NCBI GenBank assembly: GCA_903867185.1
Contig: CAIPQK010000136.1
Span: 1-37,335, forward strand
DNA from: an uncultured Candidatus Nemicrothrix sp.
Lineage (GTDB): Bacteria > Actinomycetota > Acidimicrobiia > Acidimicrobiales > Acidimicrobilacustridaceae
Direction: 5' to 3'
DNA length: 37,335 nt
This document shows, piece after piece, positions 15,543-22,431 of this stretch. Every line of letters begins with the position of its first letter. The stretch's first letter is position 1. The translations under genes and the position numbers were made by a program. The notes below the pieces were generated by a model that searched no databases, was not told the DNA's origin, and worked only from the letters and a program-made list of their open reading frames with translations.

Positions 15543-15548
15543 AGGCTA
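15543..15548 (-). promoter_or_regulatory. -10 box (TAGCCT) built on the DUF983 stop codon
   Basis: TAGCCT on the minus strand ends seven bases before the ATG at 15535. Its first three bases, TAG, are the stop codon of the upstream DUF983 gene (15548-15546). Confidence 0.5.
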
Positions 15549-15947
15549 GAGCGTCTCGGGTTCTGGACCGAAGCCCGGACGAACCTCTCCTGGTTCTATT
15601 GGCCTCATCATGATGTCGATCGCCAGCCAAATGGTCTTTGAATAAGGAAAGAACGCGAGCGGCAAGAATCCGGCTGCCGCTATTGAAGCGATGATGATTG
15701 CCACGATCGGTGGGTCAGGCCAGAACGCCAAGAATCCGACGAGAAGCACGATGAGTAGTGCTCCGAAACTCACGATGGTGTTAATTCCGAGATCGCCGGT
15801 CCAATGACCTTCGATTCGTTCGAACTTGAGATCGCACTTGGGGCAGCGGGGGAGCATCGTGAACCAGTGACGAAAAAGATGACCCTGCCCGCAAACAGCG
15901 CAGTGCTTCATGCAGCCGCGTAGGAAGAGTCGCTTGTTCGGGGACAT
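15546..15947 (-). CDS. DUF983 membrane protein with zinc ribbon
   Basis: A 133-residue protein. C16-x2-C19 and C35-x2-C38 form a zinc-ribbon (CAVCGQGHLF...CPKCDLKF), followed by two membrane helices at about 54-75 and 80-100 and a short cytoplasmic tail. This is the DUF983 family, function unknown. The ATG lies three bases after the Nudix stop, so translation is probably coupled. A second DUF983 gene lies at 17650-18093 on the other strand; the two share the ribbon, the GHW motif after it and the helix spacing. The helices suggest integral membrane placement with the ribbon inside. Confidence 0.9.
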   Translation of the reverse strand: MSPNKRLFLRGCMKHCAVCGQGHLFRHWFTMLPRCPKCDLKFERIEGHWTGDLGINTIVSFGALLIVLLVGFLAFWPDPPIVAIIIASIAAAGFLPLAFFPYSKTIWLAIDIMMRPIEPGEVRPGFGPEPETL

Positions 15948-15950
15948 CAG

Positions 15951-16469
15951 TTAAAACGTGATGCTGGGGTCGATGTGGGTGATGTCAAGCGGTTCAGGCG
16001 GAATGGTTCCGGCGACGAGATCGGGAAGAAATTCCCGTAACCGCCGGGGAAGAACCTGAGCGTCGGATTCTAAAAGTTCATCGAGTCCCCACCAGTGGTG
16101 CCCGCCAAACGCCAGTGCTTCAAATGCTTCGAGGCCACCGGGTTTGCGGGTTGAAAGATCGATCCGGTCTGTCCACGCAACATGAACGTGTTCGTGTTGA
16201 TCAAACTTCCATCCCGCGAAGATGAATTTGGAATGTTGTGTCCAGACACATGGGCCAATTTCCGCTTCAACGATTCCGGTTTCCTCGAAAAGTTCGCGAC
16301 GGGCTGCTTCTGCACTTGTTTCGCCGTTCTCGATTCCGCCACCGGGAATCTCCCACCACTGACCCTTGGATGCGTCGGCAGGGTCGCGTGCTTCAAGGAG
16401 CAGGACATGGCCATGTTGATCGAGAACGACCACGCGTGCCGCCGTTCGTTTGAGTACCCAATCAGCCAT
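15951..16469 (-). CDS. Nudix hydrolase
   Basis: A 172-residue Nudix protein with an intact box at residues 44-66 (G44, E50, R58-E59-L60, E62-E63, G65), so it should bind Mg2+ and hydrolyse a nucleoside diphosphate derivative (X). The ATG at 16469 has GAGGAG five bases upstream and overlaps the DUF2332 stop by eight bases. In-frame starts further upstream would run into DUF2332 coding sequence. The preferred substrate is not visible. It is the second gene of a DUF2332-Nudix-DUF983 unit and is probably coupled to both neighbours. Confidence 0.92.
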   Translation of the reverse strand: MADWVLKRTAARVVVLDQHGHVLLLEARDPADASKGQWWEIPGGGIENGETSAEAARRELFEETGIVEAEIGPCVWTQHSKFIFAGWKFDQHEHVHVAWTDRIDLSTRKPGGLEAFEALAFGGHHWWGLDELLESDAQVLPRRLREFLPDLVAGTIPPEPLDITHIDPSITF

Positions 16470-17583
16470 GATTCTCCTCGAGCCAGTGAACCCATCGTCC
16501 ATGGGGATGGGCGATAGCGAGAGCAGTCGTTGTGCAGATCCCGCCCCGCCATGATCGCAGGCCGAGCAGGGTCGGTGTTCCTTCGCCTTCGTACTGGTCG
16601 AAGTCCGATGGATCGAAGTCTGTGACCCACGGGGTGAAACGGGGTTCTTCGAACGTAATGAAGTCGAGATCGCGCTGAGATCCGACGCGGTCAATGGTTT
16701 CGAGCGCAGCGTTTCTGCCGTTGGCATCGATATACGCCAGCGCCCAGGTTGAGAAGACAATCAAATGGTCTGCGGGTTGGAACGATGTGAGTGCTGGGCG
16801 AAGATCGGTTACGGCGTCACCGGTGAGAAGTTGTGGTGGCGATAATCGCGCAACGTTGATTGCCGCGGCGAGGCGTTCGGGACGATCGGGAATGCCGGGC
16901 CACAAGCATGCTTGAAGCCATCGGCATTCGGAATCGTTCATGACGTCAATGGGGTTGACGTCAAGCCCGCAGCGCGAATTCGGGGTCGAGATTTCGGTGG
17001 CAATCGCCGGAGTAACGGGGCCCCGCAGTTCGCACTCCAGCCGAACGTTGGCATCGTCGGGCCCAATGCCCGCGACGATGTTTCCGTTTCGAGTGAAATC
17101 GATATGGAAGTGGTCGAGGTAAAGGTTGAGGCCAGCGCTTGGCCCGATTTCAAAGAGCGTGATTTGTGCAGTGATATCGCGTTGAGCACGGCCAAATGCA
17201 AGCGACAAGATCGCACTGCGACCGACCTCGTTTGTTTGCACGGAACGGGTGCGCATGTTGTTGCGGACTTCGGCTGACTCGCGTTCCACCAGGTCTCGAA
17301 GTAGTGGCATCGGATCGGCCTGAGATTCGCCGCGGTAGACCGCGGCGATTGGGCGTTCGGAATTGGCAAGCACGCGATCGTGGGTGGCTGCGAAAAAGAG
17401 AACAGGGATTCGTCCCCGTCGGGCGTTTGGATTGGCCGCTGTAGCAATGAACTCAAGGAGTTCGCGATCGGTGGCGACAGCGCGAGCGATCTGTTCATAC
17501 AACGGGGAGTACCCAGCGAAATCGGTATCGGCGAGAAAGACGAACAGGTCGGAGAGTTCCTCGATGGCGTCGCGCTCGCTCAT
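16462..17583 (-). CDS. DUF2332 domain protein
   Basis: A 373-residue protein of the DUF2332 family, common in actinobacteria and unstudied. Recognisable features are the N-terminal helix region with YSPLYEQIARAVA, the RTRSVQTNEVGRSA motif near residue 115 and the FEIGPSAGLNLYLD segment near 147, which resembles an AdoMet-methyltransferase glycine loop in position though not exactly in pattern. No signal peptide. The last eight bases overlap the Nudix gene. The ATG at 17583 has TACCCT seven bases upstream. It is divergent from the second DUF983 gene. The methyltransferase-like reading is a guess. Confidence 0.88.
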   Translation of the reverse strand: MSERDAIEELSDLFVFLADTDFAGYSPLYEQIARAVATDRELLEFIATAANPNARRGRIPVLFFAATHDRVLANSERPIAAVYRGESQADPMPLLRDLVERESAEVRNNMRTRSVQTNEVGRSAILSLAFGRAQRDITAQITLFEIGPSAGLNLYLDHFHIDFTRNGNIVAGIGPDDANVRLECELRGPVTPAIATEISTPNSRCGLDVNPIDVMNDSECRWLQACLWPGIPDRPERLAAAINVARLSPPQLLTGDAVTDLRPALTSFQPADHLIVFSTWALAYIDANGRNAALETIDRVGSQRDLDFITFEEPRFTPWVTDFDPSDFDQYEGEGTPTLLGLRSWRGGICTTTALAIAHPHGRWVHWLEENHG

Positions 17584-17590
17584 GGTGGCG

Positions 17591-17596
17591 AGGGTA
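17591..17596 (-). promoter_or_regulatory. -10 box (TACCCT) of the DUF2332 gene
   Basis: TACCCT on the minus strand ends seven bases before the ATG at 17583, with no Shine-Dalgarno site between. Confidence 0.45.
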
Positions 17597-17649
17597 TCGC
17601 TCTGGGTGCGACGTAGGCGGACGAATCACAGCACAATAGAGAGGTGACT

Positions 17650-18093
17650 GTGCCTGCCGGAACATTGCTTCGTCGTGGAGCGCGACGACGATGTCCGGTC
17701 TGCGGCCAAGGAAAGCTCTTCCGCTATTGGGTGCGTATGGCACCCGCCTGTCCGCAATGTGGGCTTGTTTTCGATCGCCTTCCCGGCCACTGGCTTGGGT
17801 CGTGGTTTCTCAACATCTGTGTCGTACAGCTGGTCGTTGTGTTGATTCTTTCAATTGGGGTTGCCGCCACTTGGCCAGAGCCACCGATGTGGATCATTGG
17901 CGCGGCAACGGCGCTCTCGGCAGTTCTAGTTCCAATTCTTTTCTTTCCGATTTCACGCACGATGTGGTGCGCGATTGATCTCGCAATGCGTCCCCTCGAC
18001 TACGACGATGGCGTCGCTCCGGGTTTCATACTCAGCGAAGATCAGGAGCGACTCGCAACGGAACGATCTGAGTCGCACGACGACGAAAACTGA
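17650..18093 (+). CDS. DUF983 membrane protein with zinc ribbon (second copy)
   Basis: A 147-residue paralogue of the protein at 15546-15947. The ribbon cysteines are C15, C18, C34 and C37; GHW follows at 47-49, then membrane helices at about 52-74 and 81-100, and a longer acidic tail (DQERLATERSESHDDEN). I prefer the GTG at 17650, with GAGAGG five bases upstream, over the GTG at 17644. It is divergent from DUF2332 and convergent with the chagasin-like lipoprotein gene. Function unknown. Confidence 0.88.
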   Translation: MPAGTLLRRGARRRCPVCGQGKLFRYWVRMAPACPQCGLVFDRLPGHWLGSWFLNICVVQLVVVLILSIGVAATWPEPPMWIIGAATALSAVLVPILFFPISRTMWCAIDLAMRPLDYDDGVAPGFILSEDQERLATERSESHDDEN

Positions 18094-18108
18094 GCGAGGT
18101 TGATGCGA

Positions 18109-18750
18109 CTAGCGAGTTGTTGTGGTTGTCTGAGGTTCGGTGGTTGTTGTCGTAGGCGGTTCCGGCACCACCTGCACGGTAAACGTCAGCACCTTGTTTT
18201 CGGCTTGGGGTTGGCCTGCGATTTGGGTATATCGGAACGAGAGCGTTGCTGGGCCGACCGACCGACCGGCGAACGAAATGATCTGGACGAGTGGAAGTGC
18301 AGCGGGAGCGGTCGTTGTTGTTGCGGACGAACTCGTTGTCGCTGTCGTTAATCGAGTTGTCGGCGGTGTAGTTGTGGCGGTCGCTGCTGCGGCCTTTACG
18401 AGCAATTCCGCATCGTCGCTGAAACCTGAACCGAGTGCGATGAGTCGCGAGTTGTCTATGGGAGCGAGCACCCACCGCCATCCTGATCCAGGATCGGCAG
18501 GCAGCATGATCGCAAATTCCCGACCAACCGCGGTTGAGATTGGGATCGAGGGGTCCACGTAGGTGGATGGATCAACCCGGCCGGGAATGCTGGTTTCCGT
18601 GGGGGCCTGGTCGGAACTCGCTGACGTGCCACTCGAACAACCGGCAAGCAACGTGAAAAGTCCGATTGCCACAACAACCGTGTGGCGAAGACGGCTTGAT
18701 GGCGCAACTCGATTACGAGTTATGCGAATCGGAATGCGGTCGGAATCCAT
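18109..18750 (-). CDS. Lipoprotein with chagasin-like (inhibitor I42) domain and Thr-rich insert
   Basis: A 213-residue lipoprotein: signal at about 23-37 and lipobox LAG-C38. Residues 75-95 (VGREFAIMLPADPGSGWRW) resemble the first half of chagasin around its NPTTG-type cysteine-protease-binding loop; residues 154-194 resemble the second half, ending in strand LTFTVQVV. Between them lies a Thr/Ala/Ser-rich insert (119-150), and the C-terminus is also Thr-rich (EPPTTTTTEPQTTTTTR). The expected role is a surface inhibitor of papain-like proteases, anchored in the membrane; Thr-rich parts may be glycosylated linkers. The ATG at 18750 has TAGTCT seven bases upstream; an earlier in-frame start adds 20 residues. 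The domain call is by motif only. Confidence 0.72.
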   Translation of the reverse strand: MDSDRIPIRITRNRVAPSSRLRHTVVVAIGLFTLLAGCSSGTSASSDQAPTETSIPGRVDPSTYVDPSIPISTAVGREFAIMLPADPGSGWRWVLAPIDNSRLIALGSGFSDDAELLVKAAAATATTTPPTTRLTTATTSSSATTTTAPAALPLVQIISFAGRSVGPATLSFRYTQIAGQPQAENKVLTFTVQVVPEPPTTTTTEPQTTTTTR

Positions 18751-18757
18751 CCTCGTC

Positions 18758-18763
18758 AGACTA
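18758..18763 (-). promoter_or_regulatory. -10 box (TAGTCT) of the chagasin-like lipoprotein gene
   Basis: TAGTCT on the minus strand ends seven bases before the ATG at 18750. The spacer GACGAGG could also serve as a weak ribosome binding site if the true leader is longer. Confidence 0.45.
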
Positions 18764-18811
18764 CGGCCCTCCGTTGGATTGCTCAGTGCAACGAGGTGCT
18801 GTGACCCCATC

Positions 18812-18817
18812 TAGAGT
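18812..18817 (+). promoter_or_regulatory. -10 box (TAGAGT) of the acyl-CoA dehydrogenase gene
   Basis: TAGAGT ends seven bases before the GTG at 18825. This spacing is the main reason for choosing that start over the long N-terminal extension. Confidence 0.55.
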
Positions 18818-18824
18818 CGCCACC

Positions 18825-20057
18825 GTGAACTTCGACGAATCCCTTGAAGAGGCGGAGATCCGGGCTGAGATCCGGGCTTTCCTCGATGCAAATGCCACCC
18901 TAAAGACTGGTACGGAAACTGATTGGTCTCGCGGACCGACAGACGATTCCGAAGAGGCTGCGCGTGCCTACATGGAGCGCTGCCGCTCGTGGCAGAAAGT
19001 GCTTCACGACAATGGCTGGGCCGGAATTACGTGGCCGAAGGCATTTGGTGGCCGCGGCGACAGTGCCGCAGTTTCGGTGTTGTTCGGTCAAGAGGCGTCG
19101 AAATATGACGTGACCGCAGGTTTCATCGCCGCTGTGCAATCGCTCGTCGGACCACCGATCATGCGTCACGGCACTCCCGAGCAACAGGCGCGCTTTTTGC
19201 CAGGCCTTCTTGATGGTTCCGTTGCGTGGTGTCAGTTGTTTTCTGAGCCTGGCGCTGGGTCCGATCTCGCGGCACTTTCGACTCGAGCGGTTCGTGACGG
19301 CGATTCCTTCATCGTTAATGGTCAGAAGGTGTGGAACACCCAAGCGCAGTTTGCTGATTGGGGCATTCTCATTACTCGCTCAGACCCCGATGCACCGAAA
19401 CATAAGGGCATTACGTTTCTCCTTGTCGATATGAAGACACCGGGCATTGAAGTGCGCCCACTGATTCAAGCAACCGGTCAAGCTCATTTCAACGAGGTCT
19501 TCTTCAATGATGTAGTGGTTCCGGTTGAAAACGTTGTTGGAGAAATTAACGAAGGCTGGGCCGTTACTCGAACCGTTCTGAGCAGCGAGGCCGGAATGAT
19601 TGGCTCGGGGGCCGGCGGTTCGAATGGTTTCGAAGGCGTACTCGCGCTCGCTCGGAAATACGAGCGCACGAATGACGCCGATATCCGTCTTCGACTCGCT
19701 GACGCGTATGCGCGCGAACGAATGCTGCAACTCCTCGGTCTCCGCATGCAGTCCTTCATTCTCAACGGCCGCGGTAATCCACCAGATCCATCGGTGATGA
19801 AGAACTTCATGGTGCAGGCTGCAGAGAAGCGCTATGACCTCGCTCTCGAACTCGAAGGCGCCGATGGCATGCTCGACAAAGTCGACGCTCCGCAGAATGG
19901 TTTTTGGCAATCAGCTCACATGGGCCAGTTCGGTTCGCGCATCGGTGGCGGCACGAATGAGGTGCACCGCAACATGATCGCCGAGCGCGCGCTAGGTCTA
20001 CCGCGAGACAGTCAGCCCGATAAAGGCCTTCCGTGGAAGGACATTCTGAAGGCTTAG
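18825..20057 (+). CDS. Acyl-CoA dehydrogenase
   Basis: A 410-residue FAD-dependent acyl-CoA dehydrogenase of usual length. Motifs: FSEPGAGSDLA near residue 138-148 (substrate/flavin loop), the KVWNTQAQFADWGILITR strand region near 168-185 and the C-terminal RIGGGTNEVHRNMIAERALG near 377-396. It should introduce the 2,3 double bond into an acyl-CoA, passing electrons to an electron-transfer flavoprotein. Chain length or substrate cannot be read. The GTG start is supported by TAGAGT; upstream in-frame sequence overlaps the divergent lipoprotein gene. Its stop overlaps the convergent amidohydrolase-like stop by four bases. Confidence 0.93.
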   Translation: MNFDESLEEAEIRAEIRAFLDANATLKTGTETDWSRGPTDDSEEAARAYMERCRSWQKVLHDNGWAGITWPKAFGGRGDSAAVSVLFGQEASKYDVTAGFIAAVQSLVGPPIMRHGTPEQQARFLPGLLDGSVAWCQLFSEPGAGSDLAALSTRAVRDGDSFIVNGQKVWNTQAQFADWGILITRSDPDAPKHKGITFLLVDMKTPGIEVRPLIQATGQAHFNEVFFNDVVVPVENVVGEINEGWAVTRTVLSSEAGMIGSGAGGSNGFEGVLALARKYERTNDADIRLRLADAYARERMLQLLGLRMQSFILNGRGNPPDPSVMKNFMVQAAEKRYDLALELEGADGMLDKVDAPQNGFWQSAHMGQFGSRIGGGTNEVHRNMIAERALGLPRDSQPDKGLPWKDILKA

Positions 20058-20917
20058 AGCTTGAGAACCTTCATCGCATTCTCGCGAAGGAACTTCGGCC
20101 AAACCTCGTCTTTGAACGGAACCTTTGGGAGTTCTTCAAAGATGCGGTCGTAACTGAGCCCGGCGGGGAAGTAGCCGGCGTACATGACCTTGTCGGCGCC
20201 ACGGCTGTTGGCGTAATCGATGATGGCCTTCGGATAGTGCTTGGGCGCAAAAGCTGATGTCGAATAGTAGAGATTCGGCCACTTAAGCATGAGCTTCATC
20301 GCAAGCTCTGTCCACGGCTCGGCGCCATGACGCATGACGAAGGTGAGGTCAGGGAAGTCGTACATGACCTCATCGATAAGTTCGACGTGTTGCGGCGCAA
20401 ACGGAACGCGCGGGCCAGGAATACCGACGCAACAGAAGACCGGAAGATCAAGTTCACACGCAAGTGAATAGAACGGGTACATCTTCTTGTCGTTCAGAGG
20501 GGTGCGGTACCCGGCAGGAAACGTGCTGATCGCTCGAAGGTTGACGCCACTGGCAGCAACTTCTCGGATCTTTTCGATTGCGGGCATGACGTCAGTTGGA
20601 TCGAATTCGAAACAGGTAAAGAATCGATCTGGATGTTCTTCGAGTGCACGAATGCAGTCGGGATTGTTCGGGTTGTATCCGAGCATCGCTTTTTCAATGT
20701 TGTGGCGATCAAGATTGTCGAGCACAAGCGCAACGGGATCGACACCTTCATCGGTGTCGGGCGGAACGTCTTTGAACATGTACTGAGCCGGGAATCGGAA
20801 GTCTTTGGATTCTTCGTCGCGCAAATGCGGCGCAAGGAACTTGTAGACCTCTCTACGGTCGCGGCTTGGCATGCCAACAAAGGTTTCGATGATCTTGACG
20901 TCGGTCGGGAATCCCAT
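20054..20917 (-). CDS. Amidohydrolase-fold protein (amidohydrolase 2 type) lacking usual metal ligands
   Basis: A 287-residue TIM-barrel protein of the ACMSD-like amidohydrolase 2 group. Family landmarks are LVLDNLDRHNIEKAMLGYN, the FVMRHGAEPWTELAMKLM helix after a conserved His, and a late strand DKVMYAGYFPAG. In typical members the first strand carries HxH and the late strand reads ASDYP, with the catalytic Asp. Here the first strand is KIIETFVGMP, with no HxH, and the late motif is AGYFP, so the Asp is absent. A purely structural, ligand-binding or altered catalytic role is possible. GAGGAG lies 11 bases upstream of the ATG, rather far. It is convergent with the acyl-CoA dehydrogenase. Confidence 0.8.
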   Translation of the reverse strand: MGFPTDVKIIETFVGMPSRDRREVYKFLAPHLRDEESKDFRFPAQYMFKDVPPDTDEGVDPVALVLDNLDRHNIEKAMLGYNPNNPDCIRALEEHPDRFFTCFEFDPTDVMPAIEKIREVAASGVNLRAISTFPAGYRTPLNDKKMYPFYSLACELDLPVFCCVGIPGPRVPFAPQHVELIDEVMYDFPDLTFVMRHGAEPWTELAMKLMLKWPNLYYSTSAFAPKHYPKAIIDYANSRGADKVMYAGYFPAGLSYDRIFEELPKVPFKDEVWPKFLRENAMKVLKL

Positions 20918-20991
20918 GGGCTCGGTTGCTCCTCAAAAATAATGGACGGTGCGAATCTACGACATTGAGCGCAACGGGTTGTTCGTTCGTG

Positions 20992-21189
20992 TCAGGCCGC
21001 TAGCGGGGGGTCGACGGGAGTGATCCCACTTCGCACCTCGTGTACCCACAATTCCAACTCGAGTTCGCATGCACGGCGCTGGTAGGTCGAAGCGAGGACT
21101 TGATTGAGACTCGATGATCGAGACCGGAGCGACTCTGCTCGACTGCGCAGAGCATTGGTGAATGCGGCGTTGGTTGCGGTGCTGTTCAT
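20992..21189 (-). CDS. Small helical protein (65 aa), unknown function
   Basis: The ATG at 21189 has AAGGAG six bases upstream, a near-perfect ribosome binding site, and gives a 65-residue protein. The core ALRSRAESLRSRSSSLNQVL followed by YQRRACELELELWV is a long amphipathic helix or helical hairpin ending in Trp-Val. Similar small Leu/Arg/Glu proteins ending in ELELEAW are, as I recall, common in actinobacteria. An in-frame ATG five codons upstream has no ribosome binding site. It lies between UPF0104 and the amidohydrolase-like gene, both on the same strand. Function unknown. Confidence 0.7.
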   Translation of the reverse strand: MNSTATNAAFTNALRSRAESLRSRSSSLNQVLASTYQRRACELELELWVHEVRSGITPVDPPLAA

Positions 21190-21313
21190 GATGTGCTCCT
21201 TCAATGGCTTGGGGTCGACGATGGGGCATTTCAGGACGCTTCGGGTCCTTTCCTGTCATGTCGGCAGAAGCCACGAAAGTGTGAGCAATTTTTCCCGGGC
21301 CAGGGGGATCTAC

Positions 21314-22393
21314 TCAGGTTGCCGGGTGAGTCTGAACGTCGCTCCTGGTGTCGGGGCTGTCATCGGGGGGTTCGGAGGTTCGGCCGTAGCGATGTTTGAA
21401 GAGGAAATGGGCGCCGAGACCGGCAGGTAGGGGCAACCAATACGAAGCGATCCGGTAGGCGAGTGTTGCCAGCAACGCCTTCTCCCCGGGGACACCAGAG
21501 AGCACCAGCATCGCCGTGAGCCCCGCCTCAACAAATCCAACGCCACCCGGTGTGATGGGAATCATGCCGAGCACTGCTGCGACTGCGTAGGCGAGCAGAA
21601 CCAGGCTTAGTCGTGGGTTAACTCCGCACGCTTTTAACGCGCACACGAGAGCAAAATAATCAAGGAGCCAGTTGCCAACCGCAGCGAGAAGCGCGGCGCG
21701 CCATCGGGCACCGAGGCTGCTGACCATTTGGTCACGTTGGCGGATGATTCCTTCGACAGTGGGTCCGCCCGTTCGTCCGCGCCTCCGATTGATCCATGAA
21801 GCGATCGCTGTCACGAATTGACCGAACCACTGGATGGGTCGATCAAAACGCACGAGCGAGAACGCGAAGGCGAAGAGCGCGACGGCGAGTACTGCACCGC
21901 CCCATGCGACATGGATCAATCCATCGGGGATCGGAGCCCCCAAGATTGAAAGAACGAGCGCCACCATCGGCAGGCACAACAAGACGCCGTTGGAAATAAT
22001 CGATGTTGCTGCGAGCGCTGCTCCGGCTGAGCCACGATCGACTCCCGAGACCGACAACATTCGGAATCCGGTAGCAGCGCCGATAGCCGCGCCGCCAGGA
22101 ACGACTTTGGCTACAGCATTTGATGTGAGCTGCGCGGTGGAGGCAACGAACCATGTGACCTTAGGCAGAGCGATGCGAGTGAGTTCCCAAGCACACGCGT
22201 AGGAACCAACCTCAAACAACAAAATTGCGACAAACCAATAGATGCTGACGGTGCGCAGTTGCGGGACCTGGTCCCACATGTCGAGCAGCCGTGGGGCCAG
22301 CCCGTAAAAGGCAAAGGCCATGACAGCGAGGAAAAGGACGCGACCAAGAATCCGCAGACGCGAAACCTGATGCGTCGACGCTGATCCCACCAC
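21314..22393 (-). CDS. UPF0104 / lysylphosphatidylglycerol synthase-like flippase domain protein
   Basis: A 359-residue protein with about eight hydrophobic segments. The family signature PITPGGVGFVEAGLTAML near residue 275-292, followed by YRIASYWLPLPAG near 317-329, identifies the LPG_synthase_TM / UPF0104 family, here without the soluble synthase domain. Such stand-alone proteins are thought to move or sense lipids or polyprenyl-linked molecules. Two consecutive GTG codons at 22393 and 22390 are possible starts; both sit too close to GGAGG for normal initiation. A perfect 6-bp hairpin covers that GGAGG. It follows the CoA-transferase gene by 38 bases. Confidence 0.85.
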   Translation of the reverse strand: MVGSASTHQVSRLRILGRVLFLAVMAFAFYGLAPRLLDMWDQVPQLRTVSIYWFVAILLFEVGSYACAWELTRIALPKVTWFVASTAQLTSNAVAKVVPGGAAIGAATGFRMLSVSGVDRGSAGAALAATSIISNGVLLCLPMVALVLSILGAPIPDGLIHVAWGGAVLAVALFAFAFSLVRFDRPIQWFGQFVTAIASWINRRRGRTGGPTVEGIIRQRDQMVSSLGARWRAALLAAVGNWLLDYFALVCALKACGVNPRLSLVLLAYAVAAVLGMIPITPGGVGFVEAGLTAMLVLSGVPGEKALLATLAYRIASYWLPLPAGLGAHFLFKHRYGRTSEPPDDSPDTRSDVQTHPAT

Positions 22394-22408
22394 CTCCGCA
22401 GCCGGAGG
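22393..22408 (-). promoter_or_regulatory. Hairpin covering the ribosome binding site of the UPF0104 gene
   Basis: On the minus strand CCTCCG (22408-22403), loop GCTG and CGGAGG (22398-22393) form a perfect 6-bp stem. It hides the only Shine-Dalgarno-like GGAGG and abuts the GTG start. It also lies 24 bases past the CoA-transferase stop, so it might instead act as a weak terminator; no T run follows. Confidence 0.4.
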
Positions 22409-22431
22409 CGAGAGAGGTTCTTGGCTGGAGT

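Noticed and set aside
21233-21249. Hairpin AGGAC...GTCCT upstream of the small gene at 20992-21189
   Set aside because: Five pairs with a seven-base loop, expected by chance in this composition.
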